This document shows positions 1-7,211 of a DNA stretch of 46,534 bases, one piece after another (the first letter of the stretch is position 1; the number at the start of each line of letters is the position of its first letter). Position numbers and translations under genes: made by a program. Origin of the DNA: Candidatus Abyssobacteria bacterium SURF_5 (GTDB lineage: Bacteria; Abyssobacteria; SURF-5); contig QZKU01000091.1 of assembly GCA_003598085.1 (NCBI GenBank), positions 1 to 46,534 on the forward strand, given 5' to 3'. Under the pieces are notes generated by a model. The model was not told the origin of the DNA. It saw nothing but the letters and a program-made list of their open reading frames with translations, and made no database searches.

Positions 1-546
1 GCCGCCGAGCGGGAGCAGGCGGGTCTTGATCACGTTGATGAGGGTCCGGTAGCTGCCGCCGGGAAGATCGGTGCGCCCGATCGAGCCGGCGAAGAGGGTG
101 TCGCCCACGAAAACGACGCCGTCCCAGAGGACGGATATCCCGCCGGGCGAGTGGCCGGGGCAGTGGATGATGCCGAGGCGGTGATCGGCGCCGAACGCGA
201 GCTCGTCGCCGTGCTTTACGAGCCGGTCGGCGGGCGGAGGCGAATCGATCATGAACCCGAAGATGCGCGCCTGCGCCGCCAGGTTCGCATAGAGCGGCTC
301 TTCGTCTTCGTGCAGCACGATCTGGGCGCCGGTCGCCTCCTTGAAACGGCCGACGTCGCCGGCATGGTCGACGTGCGAGTGGGTGAGGATGATGTATCTG
401 GCCTTCAGCTCCCTGTTGCGCAGAAATGCTTCGATCTCGGGGGTGAATTCGCCGGCGTCGATGATGACCGCCTCGCGCGTCTGCTCGCAGCCGAGCACAA
501 AGCAGTTGGCCATGAACGGGGTGACTTCGAATTGTTGTATCAGCAC
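1..546 (-). CDS. MBL-fold metallo-hydrolase (glyoxalase II-like), 3' end outside window
   Basis: This is a metallo-beta-lactamase-fold hydrolase of the hydroxyacylglutathione hydrolase-like (YcbL/YqgX) group, probably a soluble cytosolic thioester or related hydrolase. About 182 residues are visible before the left edge cuts it off. The metal-binding signature THSHVDH is present near residue 54. Further on are a CPGHSPGG block and VGDTLFAGSIGRTDLPGG, which carries the bridging Asp typical of this group. I chose the GTG start at 544-546 because a GGAGG lies 5 nt upstream and the family N-terminus begins right there. It diverges from the SGNH-like gene at 823. Family substrates vary widely, so the exact substrate cannot be assigned. 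Confidence 0.9.
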   Translation of the reverse strand, partial: MLIQQFEVTPFMANCFVLGCEQTREAVIIDAGEFTPEIEAFLRNRELKARYIILTHSHVDHAGDVGRFKEATGAQIVLHEDEEPLYANLAAQARIFGFMIDSPPPADRLVKHGDELAFGADHRLGIIHCPGHSPGGISVLWDGVVFVGDTLFAGSIGRTDLPGGSYRTLINVIKTRLLPLGG

Positions 547-746
547 GAATGCCTCCGATTTTCCATTAATCCGGGATTCATCAGGCGGCGGGCAGAGCGC
601 TTCCGCCCGGCTCCCTGCGCTCGCGCCGGAACGGCGCCGCGGGTGTCACAGACTAAACAGAATGGTAAAGAAATCCGGTGGAAATTGCAAGTATTTTCTC
701 CGCGAGACGGGGAGCGGCGGCGCGGCCGGCCGGCTGCTGCGCCCGA

Positions 747-775
747 TTGTGCCAGCCGAAGGCGAATGCTATAAT
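747..775 (+). promoter_or_regulatory. Sigma70-type promoter for the 823 gene
   Basis: TTGTGC at 747-752 and TATAAT at 770-775 are separated by 17 bp. They lie about 50 bp upstream of the SGNH-like start, in the divergent intergenic region. The -10 is consensus and the -35 matches the three most conserved bases (TTG). Confidence 0.6.
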
Positions 776-822
776 GGTATCATCTATCTGAAATCCTTGT
801 ACGGAAAAAGGGAATTGTATCG

Positions 823-1965
823 ATGCGGCTCCGGCGACTTGCACGGTGGTACACGCTCTTTCTGATCATCCCGACGGGAGCCGCCCTCTGTGCGCTCGGC
901 GGGGACGCGATCCTGACCGAATCGGCCAAGGTAAAACCGTATGCGGTGGTGTTCCGGGACGCGAAGGAGGCGCGGGCCGCGCGGCGGAAAAGCGATCGGC
1001 TGATCATTTTTCTCGGCGATTCATCCGTGGCTCAGCCGCCGTGGGCGGAGAAGGGGACTCCGCGCACTCCGGCGCTCCTCGAGAGCGAGCTTTCACGGTC
1101 GCACCCGCAGCTTGGAACCGTTTCCGTACTGGACTGGTCCTTCGACGGGGCCCGCTTCTTCCACTATTTCTGTCTGCTGTTCCATGCGCTCGAATACGAG
1201 CCCGATCTGGTGATAATCCCGATCAACTGGCGCAACCTCGGCCCGAGCTCGTGGGAGCAGGACCCCATATATGCCTTCCGTGAATTGAGCCGCCTCGTGC
1301 CGCTTTCCGAGCGGGACCGGCCCGCAAGCAGGCGGCTGTTTGCCCGCGAGAACATCTCCGGGCGCGCGCACCTCATGCACATCGCGCGCCATCCCCTGCT
1401 GTACCTCGAAGGCCTGCGCGTATGGAGCCGGGACCGCTTAGGCATTCGACAGACGCCCGATCTGGAGAACCTGCAGCTTCCCTCCGTGGCGGAGTTCATG
1501 GCGGGGTTCAGCGACCGGAAGCTCCTCGAGTTCTATCCGCCCGAAATCTCGCCGCAGAATCCGCAGGTCGACACGCTCCGCGCCCTTGCTCAGGCGTACG
1601 CCGAGAGCGGACTCAGGACCCTGTTCTATATCACGCCGATCCACATGGACGAGCTCAGAAGCCGCAAACCATTTGACGAAGCGGCGTTCCGTACATCCAC
1701 CCAAATGGTGGCTGCGGCCGTGTCCTCGGAGGGCGGCGGATGTGTCGACGTGAGCGGATTGCTCGAGGAAAGCCTCTTTATCGACTGCTTCGAGCATTAC
1801 AGCCCGCGGGGCAACCTCGCGCTCGCCCGCGCCCTCGCGCCCGAGGCGGTCCGTCTGGTGAGTGCGCCGCGGCCACAGCGGATGCCCGAGCGCCCGCCGG
1901 CGCAGACACATGCTCCGATAGCCACGGCGCCGGCCGACGAGCCGGCCCAACTTCTGACCAATTAG
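823..1965 (+). CDS. SGNH/GDSL-like hydrolase-fold protein, membrane anchored
   Basis: This 380-residue protein has an N-terminal hydrophobic segment (residues about 8-28), so it is probably anchored with its main domain outside the cytoplasm. Residues 62-68 read IFLGDSS, like block I of SGNH hydrolases with the nucleophilic Ser. Near the C-terminus FEHYSPRGN resembles the block V His motif (compare FHLNPEGN in the second SGNH protein at 38947). The family includes esterases and the O-acetyl-transfer or deacetylation proteins of envelope glycans; the substrate here is unknown. The ATG at 823 follows AAAGGGAA. A Pro/Ala-rich tail of about 25 residues ends the protein. It is a single-gene unit behind its own promoter, converging on the pirin gene. 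Confidence 0.7.
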   Translation: MRLRRLARWYTLFLIIPTGAALCALGGDAILTESAKVKPYAVVFRDAKEARAARRKSDRLIIFLGDSSVAQPPWAEKGTPRTPALLESELSRSHPQLGTVSVLDWSFDGARFFHYFCLLFHALEYEPDLVIIPINWRNLGPSSWEQDPIYAFRELSRLVPLSERDRPASRRLFARENISGRAHLMHIARHPLLYLEGLRVWSRDRLGIRQTPDLENLQLPSVAEFMAGFSDRKLLEFYPPEISPQNPQVDTLRALAQAYAESGLRTLFYITPIHMDELRSRKPFDEAAFRTSTQMVAAAVSSEGGGCVDVSGLLEESLFIDCFEHYSPRGNLALARALAPEAVRLVSAPRPQRMPERPPAQTHAPIATAPADEPAQLLTN

Positions 1966-2035
1966 CAGCCCCTTCGTTCGATCACGCGCTTGTTTCACTG
2001 GATGGATCCGCGCGATCATCCCTTGGCGCGGCGCC

Positions 2036-2764
2036 TCAAGCGGGACCCAGCGAAACATCCGCCAGCAGCAGCTCGGCGTCTTTTTCGGCCGTCATCTCAA
2101 TCCCCAGCTCACCCTCCGCCCTGACCGCCCCGAGCGTGGGAACAATTCGACCGTTCACGCGGACCGGTCCGCCCTCGAGAACGTACAGGTAGGCCCCGCG
2201 GGCGTGCGGCACCGGGTGTCGAACCGATTGATTTTCCTGCAGGAAACACGAGAGTACCTCCGCATCGGAGGCCAGCGGCAGCGCATCGGGATTTCTGCCG
2301 GAAACCAAAACAAGGAGGCGGTTTGTCCGCTCGTCGCGATCGACCGGCTTCTGCTCGACCGCCGGCTCGAGGCCGCGTGCGCGGGGAATGAACCACATCT
2401 GGATGAAACGCATCGGCCGGTCAGGCAGGTTGTTGATCTCGGAGTGCATCATGCCGCGCCCGACGGTGGTGTGCTGCACCCATCCCTTTTCGAGGATACC
2501 CCCCTTCCCGCGTTCGTCGGCGTGGCGGAACTCGCCCTCGGCGCAGTAGGTGACGACCTCGTTGTCCCGGTGCGGATGAAGCGGCCACACCGCGCCCGGC
2601 GAGAGCGTGTCGTCGTTGAACACCCGCAGGGTATCGAACCGCTCGTTTTCCGGATCCCGGTATCCATCGAATGAGAAATGCCAGCGCCCGCGAAACGTTC
2701 CGCGCTCGATCTGGCCTTCGGCCCGGTAAATGCTCTCGGGCTCCCTGATAACAAGCGAGGCCAT
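2036..2764 (-). CDS. Pirin family protein (bicupin)
   Basis: Pirins are metal-binding bicupins; bacterial members such as YhhW have quercetin 2,3-dioxygenase activity in vitro. This one is 242 residues, full length. The metal ligands are visible as H63, H65 (HPHRDNE), H107 and E109 (GMMHSEIN), matching the pirin four-ligand site. A second cupin half follows (residues about 150-235). The ATG at 2764 has GGAGGAG 6 nt upstream, placed immediately after the htrA stop codon. With only 18 bp between the two genes they form an operon, htrA first. It may respond to oxidative or envelope stress together with the protease, but that is inference. No signal peptide is seen, so it is cytosolic. Confidence 0.93.
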   Translation of the reverse strand: MASLVIREPESIYRAEGQIERGTFRGRWHFSFDGYRDPENERFDTLRVFNDDTLSPGAVWPLHPHRDNEVVTYCAEGEFRHADERGKGGILEKGWVQHTTVGRGMMHSEINNLPDRPMRFIQMWFIPRARGLEPAVEQKPVDRDERTNRLLVLVSGRNPDALPLASDAEVLSCFLQENQSVRHPVPHARGAYLYVLEGGPVRVNGRIVPTLGAVRAEGELGIEMTAEKDAELLLADVSLGPA

Positions 2765-2782
2765 GGTCGCTCCTCCTCCGCG

Positions 2783-3826
2783 TCATCCGGCGGTTTTCGC
2801 CTCGGCCGGCACGACCGTGAGCCGCAGAAGCTCGGTGCGGCGGATGAGCGAGACCGCAACCGGCTGCCCGATCGGCCATTCGGACAGGAACCGGTGGATG
2901 TCATCGACGCTGGTGATCAGGTGCTGATCGATGGAAACGATCAGGTCTCCTACGCTTATTCCGGCCTGTGAGGCTGGTCCCAGAGGATCTACTGTGACAA
3001 CCTCAATCACTTGATCGTTTTTGAGCTGATGATGCCGCGCGATTCGCCTGTCAAGCGGCCTCTGAGTCGCCGAAATTCCCAAAAATCCTCTCCGAACCCG
3101 CCCGTGCATCAGCAGCTGCGAGACCACCCATTTTGCGGTGCTCGAGGGGATCGAGAACCCGATCCCCTGCGCCAGATAGATGATGGCGGTGTTGATGCCC
3201 ACCACCCGCCCGCGCGAATCGACGAGCGGTCCGCCGGAGTTGCCGGGATTGAGCGGCGCGGTGTGCTGAATGATATTCTCGATCAGCCTTCCCTCGCGGC
3301 TCCTCAGGGCGCGGCCGAGCGCGCTCACAACCCCGGTCGAGACGGTCGATTGGAATCCGAACGGGTTGCCGATCGCTATAACCAACTGACCTACGCGCAA
3401 TTGAGTGGAATCGCCGAAGCCGGCGTACGGCAGGTCGGACGCGTTCACCCGGATAACGGCAAGATCGGTTGCGGGATCGGTCCCCGCGATCGTGGCGTCC
3501 AGCTGGTCGCCGTCGGCGAACGTGGCCGACAGGCTTTTGATCTGGTGCACGACGTGGTCGTTGGTGAGGATGTAGCCGTCGGGCGCGATGACGACGCCCG
3601 AGCCCGCGCCCATCTGTTCCGGCTGGGGTTGACCCGGGGGTCGATGACCGCCCGAGATGCGGACGACGGCCGGCCCCACGTTATCGACGACCGAGATGAC
3701 CGCCCGTGAATACGCGTCGAGCAGTTCGGTGTCGGACGGCTCGGCCGCGATGCCTCCGCCGGCTGTCTGGCCGAAGTCGTTGCCGGAAATCAGCTTCAGA
3801 ATCTGTTGCAATCGTTCATGATTCAT
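2783..3826 (-). CDS. HtrA/DegP-type serine protease with one PDZ domain
   Basis: This is a trypsin-fold serine protease of the HtrA family, 347 residues. The catalytic triad is intact: H91 in TNDHVV, D121 in DPATDLAVI and S197 in NPGNSGGPL. A single PDZ domain follows (about 245-340, with ASQAGISVGDLIVSID). I chose the ATG at 3826 because GGAG lies 6 nt upstream; the TTG 12 bases further out overlaps that ribosome site. Oddly, no signal peptide or membrane segment precedes the protease domain. It is therefore predicted cytoplasmic, unlike DegP/DegS, and resembles the soluble HtrA-like proteases of some environmental bacteria. The pirin gene follows 18 bp downstream in the same transcript. Confidence 0.92.
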   Translation of the reverse strand: MNHERLQQILKLISGNDFGQTAGGGIAAEPSDTELLDAYSRAVISVVDNVGPAVVRISGGHRPPGQPQPEQMGAGSGVVIAPDGYILTNDHVVHQIKSLSATFADGDQLDATIAGTDPATDLAVIRVNASDLPYAGFGDSTQLRVGQLVIAIGNPFGFQSTVSTGVVSALGRALRSREGRLIENIIQHTAPLNPGNSGGPLVDSRGRVVGINTAIIYLAQGIGFSIPSSTAKWVVSQLLMHGRVRRGFLGISATQRPLDRRIARHHQLKNDQVIEVVTVDPLGPASQAGISVGDLIVSIDQHLITSVDDIHRFLSEWPIGQPVAVSLIRRTELLRLTVVPAEAKTAG

Positions 3827-3867
3827 CGTTTGCTCCAATTGCCGCCCGAGAAAAACTCTTCTCTCAA

Positions 3868-3934
3868 CCCCAAAGGCGCAAAGGGTGCAGAAAACAGGTT
3901 TCCTTTTTGAGTCTTTGCGTCTCTGCGGTTGAAT
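3868..3934. repeat. Dispersed repeat family C (GCAAAGGCGCAGAGG type), inverted pair
   Basis: The 301-bp gap between htrA and the MFS gene holds no gene I can support. It contains AAAGGCGCAAAGG at about 3872 and, in the opposite orientation, TCTTTGCGTCTCTGCGGTT at about 3913. A related copy, ACCGCAAAGGCGCAGAGGCG, occurs near 21524. These look like copies of one short mobile or REP-like family. Confidence 0.5.
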
Positions 3935-4127
3935 GTCCTTGATCAGATGCTTTATCTTATTGAGGAATCCATCGGAGCTGGAAAATCCATTTCGGACAGG
4001 AACGATTCGCTCAATTCCTCTTCTTATTCAACTATAGTTCCGAAATCAGGTGGAGGCTATCGGGAGGAGTCCAGGTTCCGGACTTGAAACCTGTAATTTA
4101 TGACTATTTTTCAGCGTAAAAAGTTTC

Positions 4128-5852
4128 ATGTCAAGGCAGTTGCAAAGGCGGACCTTTTTCACTATCATTGGAGAGGAAATCGGCCAATTTGAACGACGAG
4201 CTTCTAAAAGCGTAAACGGACAGGAACGCACTTTGGAAACAGCCCCGTCTGTGCAGTCGATTGAGGCGTCTGCATTGAGCCCGTTGCGCCATCCGGTATT
4301 CCGCTCGCTGTGGCTCGCCTCGGTCGTCTCGAATGTCGGCACGTGGATGCAGGCCGTCGGCGCCGCCTGGCTGATGACCTCGCTCGCGCCCTCGCCGGTG
4401 ATGGTGGCACTGGTGCAGGCGGCGAACACGCTGCCGATGTTTCTGCTCGCGCTGCCGGCGGGCGCGCTGGCCGACATCATCGACCGGCGCCGGCTGCTGC
4501 TTTTCGCCCAGTGCTGGATGATGCTGGCGGCCGCGGTGCTCGGGTTTCTGACGGTTTATTCCATCACCGACGCCTGGCTCCTGCTGCTGCTCACCTTTTC
4601 GCTCGGGATCGGCGCCGCGCTCAATGCGCCCGCCTGGCAGGCGATCGTGCTCGATGTGGTGCCGAGGTCGGACCTGACCGCTGCGGTCTCGCTCAACAGC
4701 GCGGGCTTCAATGTCGCGCGCGCGGTCGGCCCGACGCTGGGGGGGATCGTCATTGCGGCATCGGGTCCGGGTGCGGTTTTCCTGATCAATGCCGCATCGT
4801 TTCTCGCCGTCGTGATCGTGCTGTTCCTCTGGCGCAAGCCCGCAACCCGCAGCGTGCTTCCGGCCGAGCGCGTTTTTGGGGCGATCCGGACCGGCATCCG
4901 CTACGTGCGGCACGCGCCGGCGCTGCAGGCGATATTTCTTCGGGCGGTGGCGTTTATCGGGTTCGGGAGCTCGATTCGGGCGCTGCTGCCGGTGATCACC
5001 CGGTTCGAACTCGAACGGGGACCGACGGCCTATGGGGTTCTGCTCGGCTTCCTGGGGGCGGGCTCCGTCGCAGGCGCGTTTCTGATGCCGGCGATGAGGC
5101 GGCGGATGAACGTGGACGCGCTCCTCGCGTTCTCGGCGCTCCTGTTTGCGGGCATGCTGTTCACTTTCGCCGGCGTTCGCGTGTTCTGGGTGCTGTGCGC
5201 GGCGATGTTCGCCGGCGGCGTCGCCTGGCTCGCGCTGCTCTCAACATTCAATGCGAGCGTGCAGGCGGCGGTGCCGGTATGGGTGCGGGGGCGGGCGCTG
5301 TCGGTGTACCTGCTGATCTTTTTCGGTGGCCTGGCGGGTGGCAGCGCGCTCTGGGGCGCGGTGGCCGAGGCAATAAGCCTCTCGGCGTCGCTGGTGATCG
5401 CCGGCGCCGGCACGATCCTGGGGCTTGTGGCGACGATGCAGTTCAGCCTTTCGCGCCGGCAAACGGAGGGGCTCGAGCCGGCGATGGACTGGCCGACCCC
5501 GACGCTGGTGGGCGGCGGCGTGGAGACCGGGCGGGGCGCGGTCCTTGTCACCATCGAGTACCGGATCGACCCGGCGCGGCAGCGCGAATTCGTCGGCGCG
5601 ATGCAGCGGCTGCGGCGAATCCGCCGGCGCGACGGCGCGCTCCGGTGGGGGCTCGGCCGCGACACCACCGATCCGGAACGGTTCATCGAGTTCTACGTGG
5701 TTGAATCCTGGACCGAGCACCTGCGCCAGCACGAGCGGCTGACGGTGGCCGACCGCGCGGCCTTCGAGCATGCGCGCTCATTTCATACGGCAGACCTGCC
5801 GCCGTCGGTCTCGCATTTCGTTTTTCTTTCCGGAAAAAACGAGGGGGCGTGA
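4128..5852 (+). CDS. MFS exporter with C-terminal ABM-like domain (MFS_3 family)
   Basis: This is a major facilitator superfamily exporter of the EntS/MFS_3 type, with about twelve hydrophobic segments between residues 55 and 440. It has the loop motif GALADIIDRRRLL after helix 2 (MFS motif A). Residues about 465-570 form a separate soluble domain (VTIEYRIDPARQREF to FHTADLPP) that resembles the antibiotic biosynthesis monooxygenase ferredoxin-like fold, an arrangement known in this family. Substrate is unknown; drugs or siderophores are typical. The ATG at 4128 has no clear ribosome site. An in-frame TTG at 4233, preceded by AGGA, fits the family N-terminus better and would give 539 residues. 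No operon partner is seen. Confidence 0.9.
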   Translation: MSRQLQRRTFFTIIGEEIGQFERRASKSVNGQERTLETAPSVQSIEASALSPLRHPVFRSLWLASVVSNVGTWMQAVGAAWLMTSLAPSPVMVALVQAANTLPMFLLALPAGALADIIDRRRLLLFAQCWMMLAAAVLGFLTVYSITDAWLLLLLTFSLGIGAALNAPAWQAIVLDVVPRSDLTAAVSLNSAGFNVARAVGPTLGGIVIAASGPGAVFLINAASFLAVVIVLFLWRKPATRSVLPAERVFGAIRTGIRYVRHAPALQAIFLRAVAFIGFGSSIRALLPVITRFELERGPTAYGVLLGFLGAGSVAGAFLMPAMRRRMNVDALLAFSALLFAGMLFTFAGVRVFWVLCAAMFAGGVAWLALLSTFNASVQAAVPVWVRGRALSVYLLIFFGGLAGGSALWGAVAEAISLSASLVIAGAGTILGLVATMQFSLSRRQTEGLEPAMDWPTPTLVGGGVETGRGAVLVTIEYRIDPARQREFVGAMQRLRRIRRRDGALRWGLGRDTTDPERFIEFYVVESWTEHLRQHERLTVADRAAFEHARSFHTADLPPSVSHFVFLSGKNEGA

Positions 5853-6229
5853 TCCTGGTTCAGGCGGTTACAGCGATTTTGTGTTCAGGCATTTCGTAAC
5901 CGCGGCGGCGCAAGCAACCACTCTTGTCCAAGATAATCTTGAAAAACGAAATATGAGATAATTCCGCGTCGCGCGGGTCCGATAGAAATAGACCAGAAAC
6001 AGAAGAAAAAGATTCCTCAACAGGAGGCAAGAGCAAACAGAGCACAAAGAACATCTTTTTCCTCCGTTGTCTATGTTCCCTCCTGTTTAAAAGGTTTCTT
6101 CTTGAATCCGTGAATTACAAAAAAATCTGTGAAAATCTCCGCAAGCTGCGGATAAGAAGGTTTTTTCTGCAGACTGCCTCGTTACAGATTGAGGTCCGCG
6201 GACTGCCTTTCTAATCCATGCTTCGCAAA
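5853..6229. repeat. 377-bp gap with inverted pair of repeat family D
   Basis: I see no supportable gene here. Between about 5995 and 6085 lie AACAGGAGGCAAGAGCAAAC and, on the other strand, AACAGGAGGGAACATAGAC, a divergent inverted pair. They resemble the family D repeats at about 31833, 32300 and 33720 (consensus core CACAGGAGCAAACRGAGGA). Confidence 0.4.
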
Positions 6230-6700
6230 TCAACCGGGCTCGGTGGCGGGAAGATTCGCTTTCGCGGTGATGCGGTCGGGCGTGATCTCGCAGACGTTCA
6301 CGATCGCGAGGGCATGCACCGGCGGCGGCTCAACGGGCACGGCGCCGGTATATTTCTTCAGCAGAAACTCGAGCGCGCGCATCTTCTCGTTCTCGTCCTC
6401 GAGCAACCGCGTTTTCCCCATGATGATGACGCTGCGGTAATATGCGGTATAGAGGCATGCCTGCTCATTGGGCACGATCTCGAGCAGCTCGTCGACCTCG
6501 AAACAAGCCGGGCGGTCGCCGCCGATCCCTTCGAATTTGCGGCCCTCGAGCCCGGTGTGGAAGTAGATGCGGCCGCCGGCATAGACGTAATTGAGCGGAA
6601 CGATGTACGGCTCTCCGCCGGCGATCACTCCGAGTCTGCCGACGAGCGCGCGCTCCAATATCTCGCGTATCTCATCCTGATTCTCGATCCAGATTTTCAC
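6230..6700 (-). CDS. Pyridoxamine 5'-phosphate oxidase-fold flavin-binding protein (NimA-like)
   Basis: This 156-residue protein has the split beta-barrel FMN-binding fold of the PPOX/NimA family. Members bind flavin and reduce small molecules such as nitroimidazoles, or have unknown roles. Visible family marks are the GRLGVIAGGEPYIVPLNYVY strand pair (about 22-41), the YFHTGLEGRK strand (about 46-55) and a YRSVIIMGKTRLLEDENEK strand-turn (about 88-106). I start it at GTG 6698-6700, because GGAGG lies 8 nt upstream and the protein then begins KIWIENQDEIREILER. It is a single gene, separated from the Cys-rich gene by a terminator and repeat B1. Substrate cannot be assigned. Confidence 0.85.
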   Translation of the reverse strand: MKIWIENQDEIREILERALVGRLGVIAGGEPYIVPLNYVYAGGRIYFHTGLEGRKFEGIGGDRPACFEVDELLEIVPNEQACLYTAYYRSVIIMGKTRLLEDENEKMRALEFLLKKYTGAVPVEPPPVHALAIVNVCEITPDRITAKANLPATEPG

Positions 6701-6735
6701 GAGGTGTGCCTCCTGTGCTGACAATGCCAATTTGG

Positions 6736-6823
6736 GTTTCGGGGACGGGCACCATCGCGACCGCTGGATGGTCGACGGTCCGCGACGCTTGGGACTCCAT
6801 CAAATTGAGCCAGTCCCCTTCGC
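6736..6823. repeat. Dispersed repeat family B, copy 1 (GGGGACRGGCACC ends)
   Basis: The element opens with TTCGGGGACGGGCACCAT and closes with GAGCCAGTCCCCTTCGC, so its ends are imperfect inverted repeats around about 55 bp of variable interior. Copy 2 at 28660-28760 has the same two ends and a different interior. Both lie just outside the start codon of a minus-strand gene. Confidence 0.65.
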
Positions 6824-6892
6824 ATTCGGGAGCGGATCGCTCCCGGTTTTTGACGGGTTATTATACGGCGGGGGGCGAAAGAGGTCAACCGA

Positions 6893-6927
6893 GAAAAAGA
6901 AAAAGCCCCTCTTTCTCGAGGGGGCTT
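6893..6927 (-). terminator. Rho-independent terminator after the Cys-rich gene
   Basis: AAGCCCCTC (6903-6911) and GAGGGGGCTT (6918-6927) form a GC-rich hairpin. Read on the minus strand it is followed by a run of U interrupted by C (6893-6904). It sits about 25 bp past the stop of the 43-residue gene. Confidence 0.8.
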
Positions 6928-6951
6928 CTTAAACTCTCTCCCGAATGTGGC

Positions 6952-7083
6952 CTATTTACAGGTGCACTGTTTAGCGGGTTTGCCGCAGCCTACGCAGACG
7001 CCGTTCTTGATCTCTCCGCCGCATTTCTTGCAGGGAGTGCATCCGCACGTTTGGCAATGCCGCACGCTGTCAAATCCGAACAT
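6952..7083 (-). CDS. 43-residue protein with nine cysteines, putative zinc-ribbon
   Basis: This short gene encodes 43 residues with cysteines at positions 10, 13, 15, 18, 21, 30, 33, 40 and 42. They are arranged as repeated CxxC pairs (CQTCGCTPCKKCG, CVGCG, CTC). The pattern suggests binding of one or two structural zinc ions, or possibly an iron-sulfur or metal-storage role. It is supported as a real gene by an AGGATG ribosome site 6-11 nt before the ATG at 7083, a clean stop and a strong terminator 25 bp downstream. It lies behind gyrA on the same strand with 128 bp between. I do not recognise a characterised family. Alternatives are a metallothionein-like buffer or a small partner protein. 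Confidence 0.75.
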   Translation of the reverse strand: MFGFDSVRHCQTCGCTPCKKCGGEIKNGVCVGCGKPAKQCTCK

Positions 7084-7211
7084 GTCTCATCATCCTTTCT
7101 GATTGCACGGTTCACTTTCCCAATCTTAGCACCGGGCAGGCGACGGGGCAAGCGATGGGGCGAGGTCCTTCTTGAGGAAAATGAGAAATGAGGACAGCTT
7201 ACGGAGCGGAA

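Noticed and set aside
5860-6054. 64-codon minus-strand frame with a hydrophobic start
   Set aside because: It lies over repeat family D, with no ribosome site or neighbour support.
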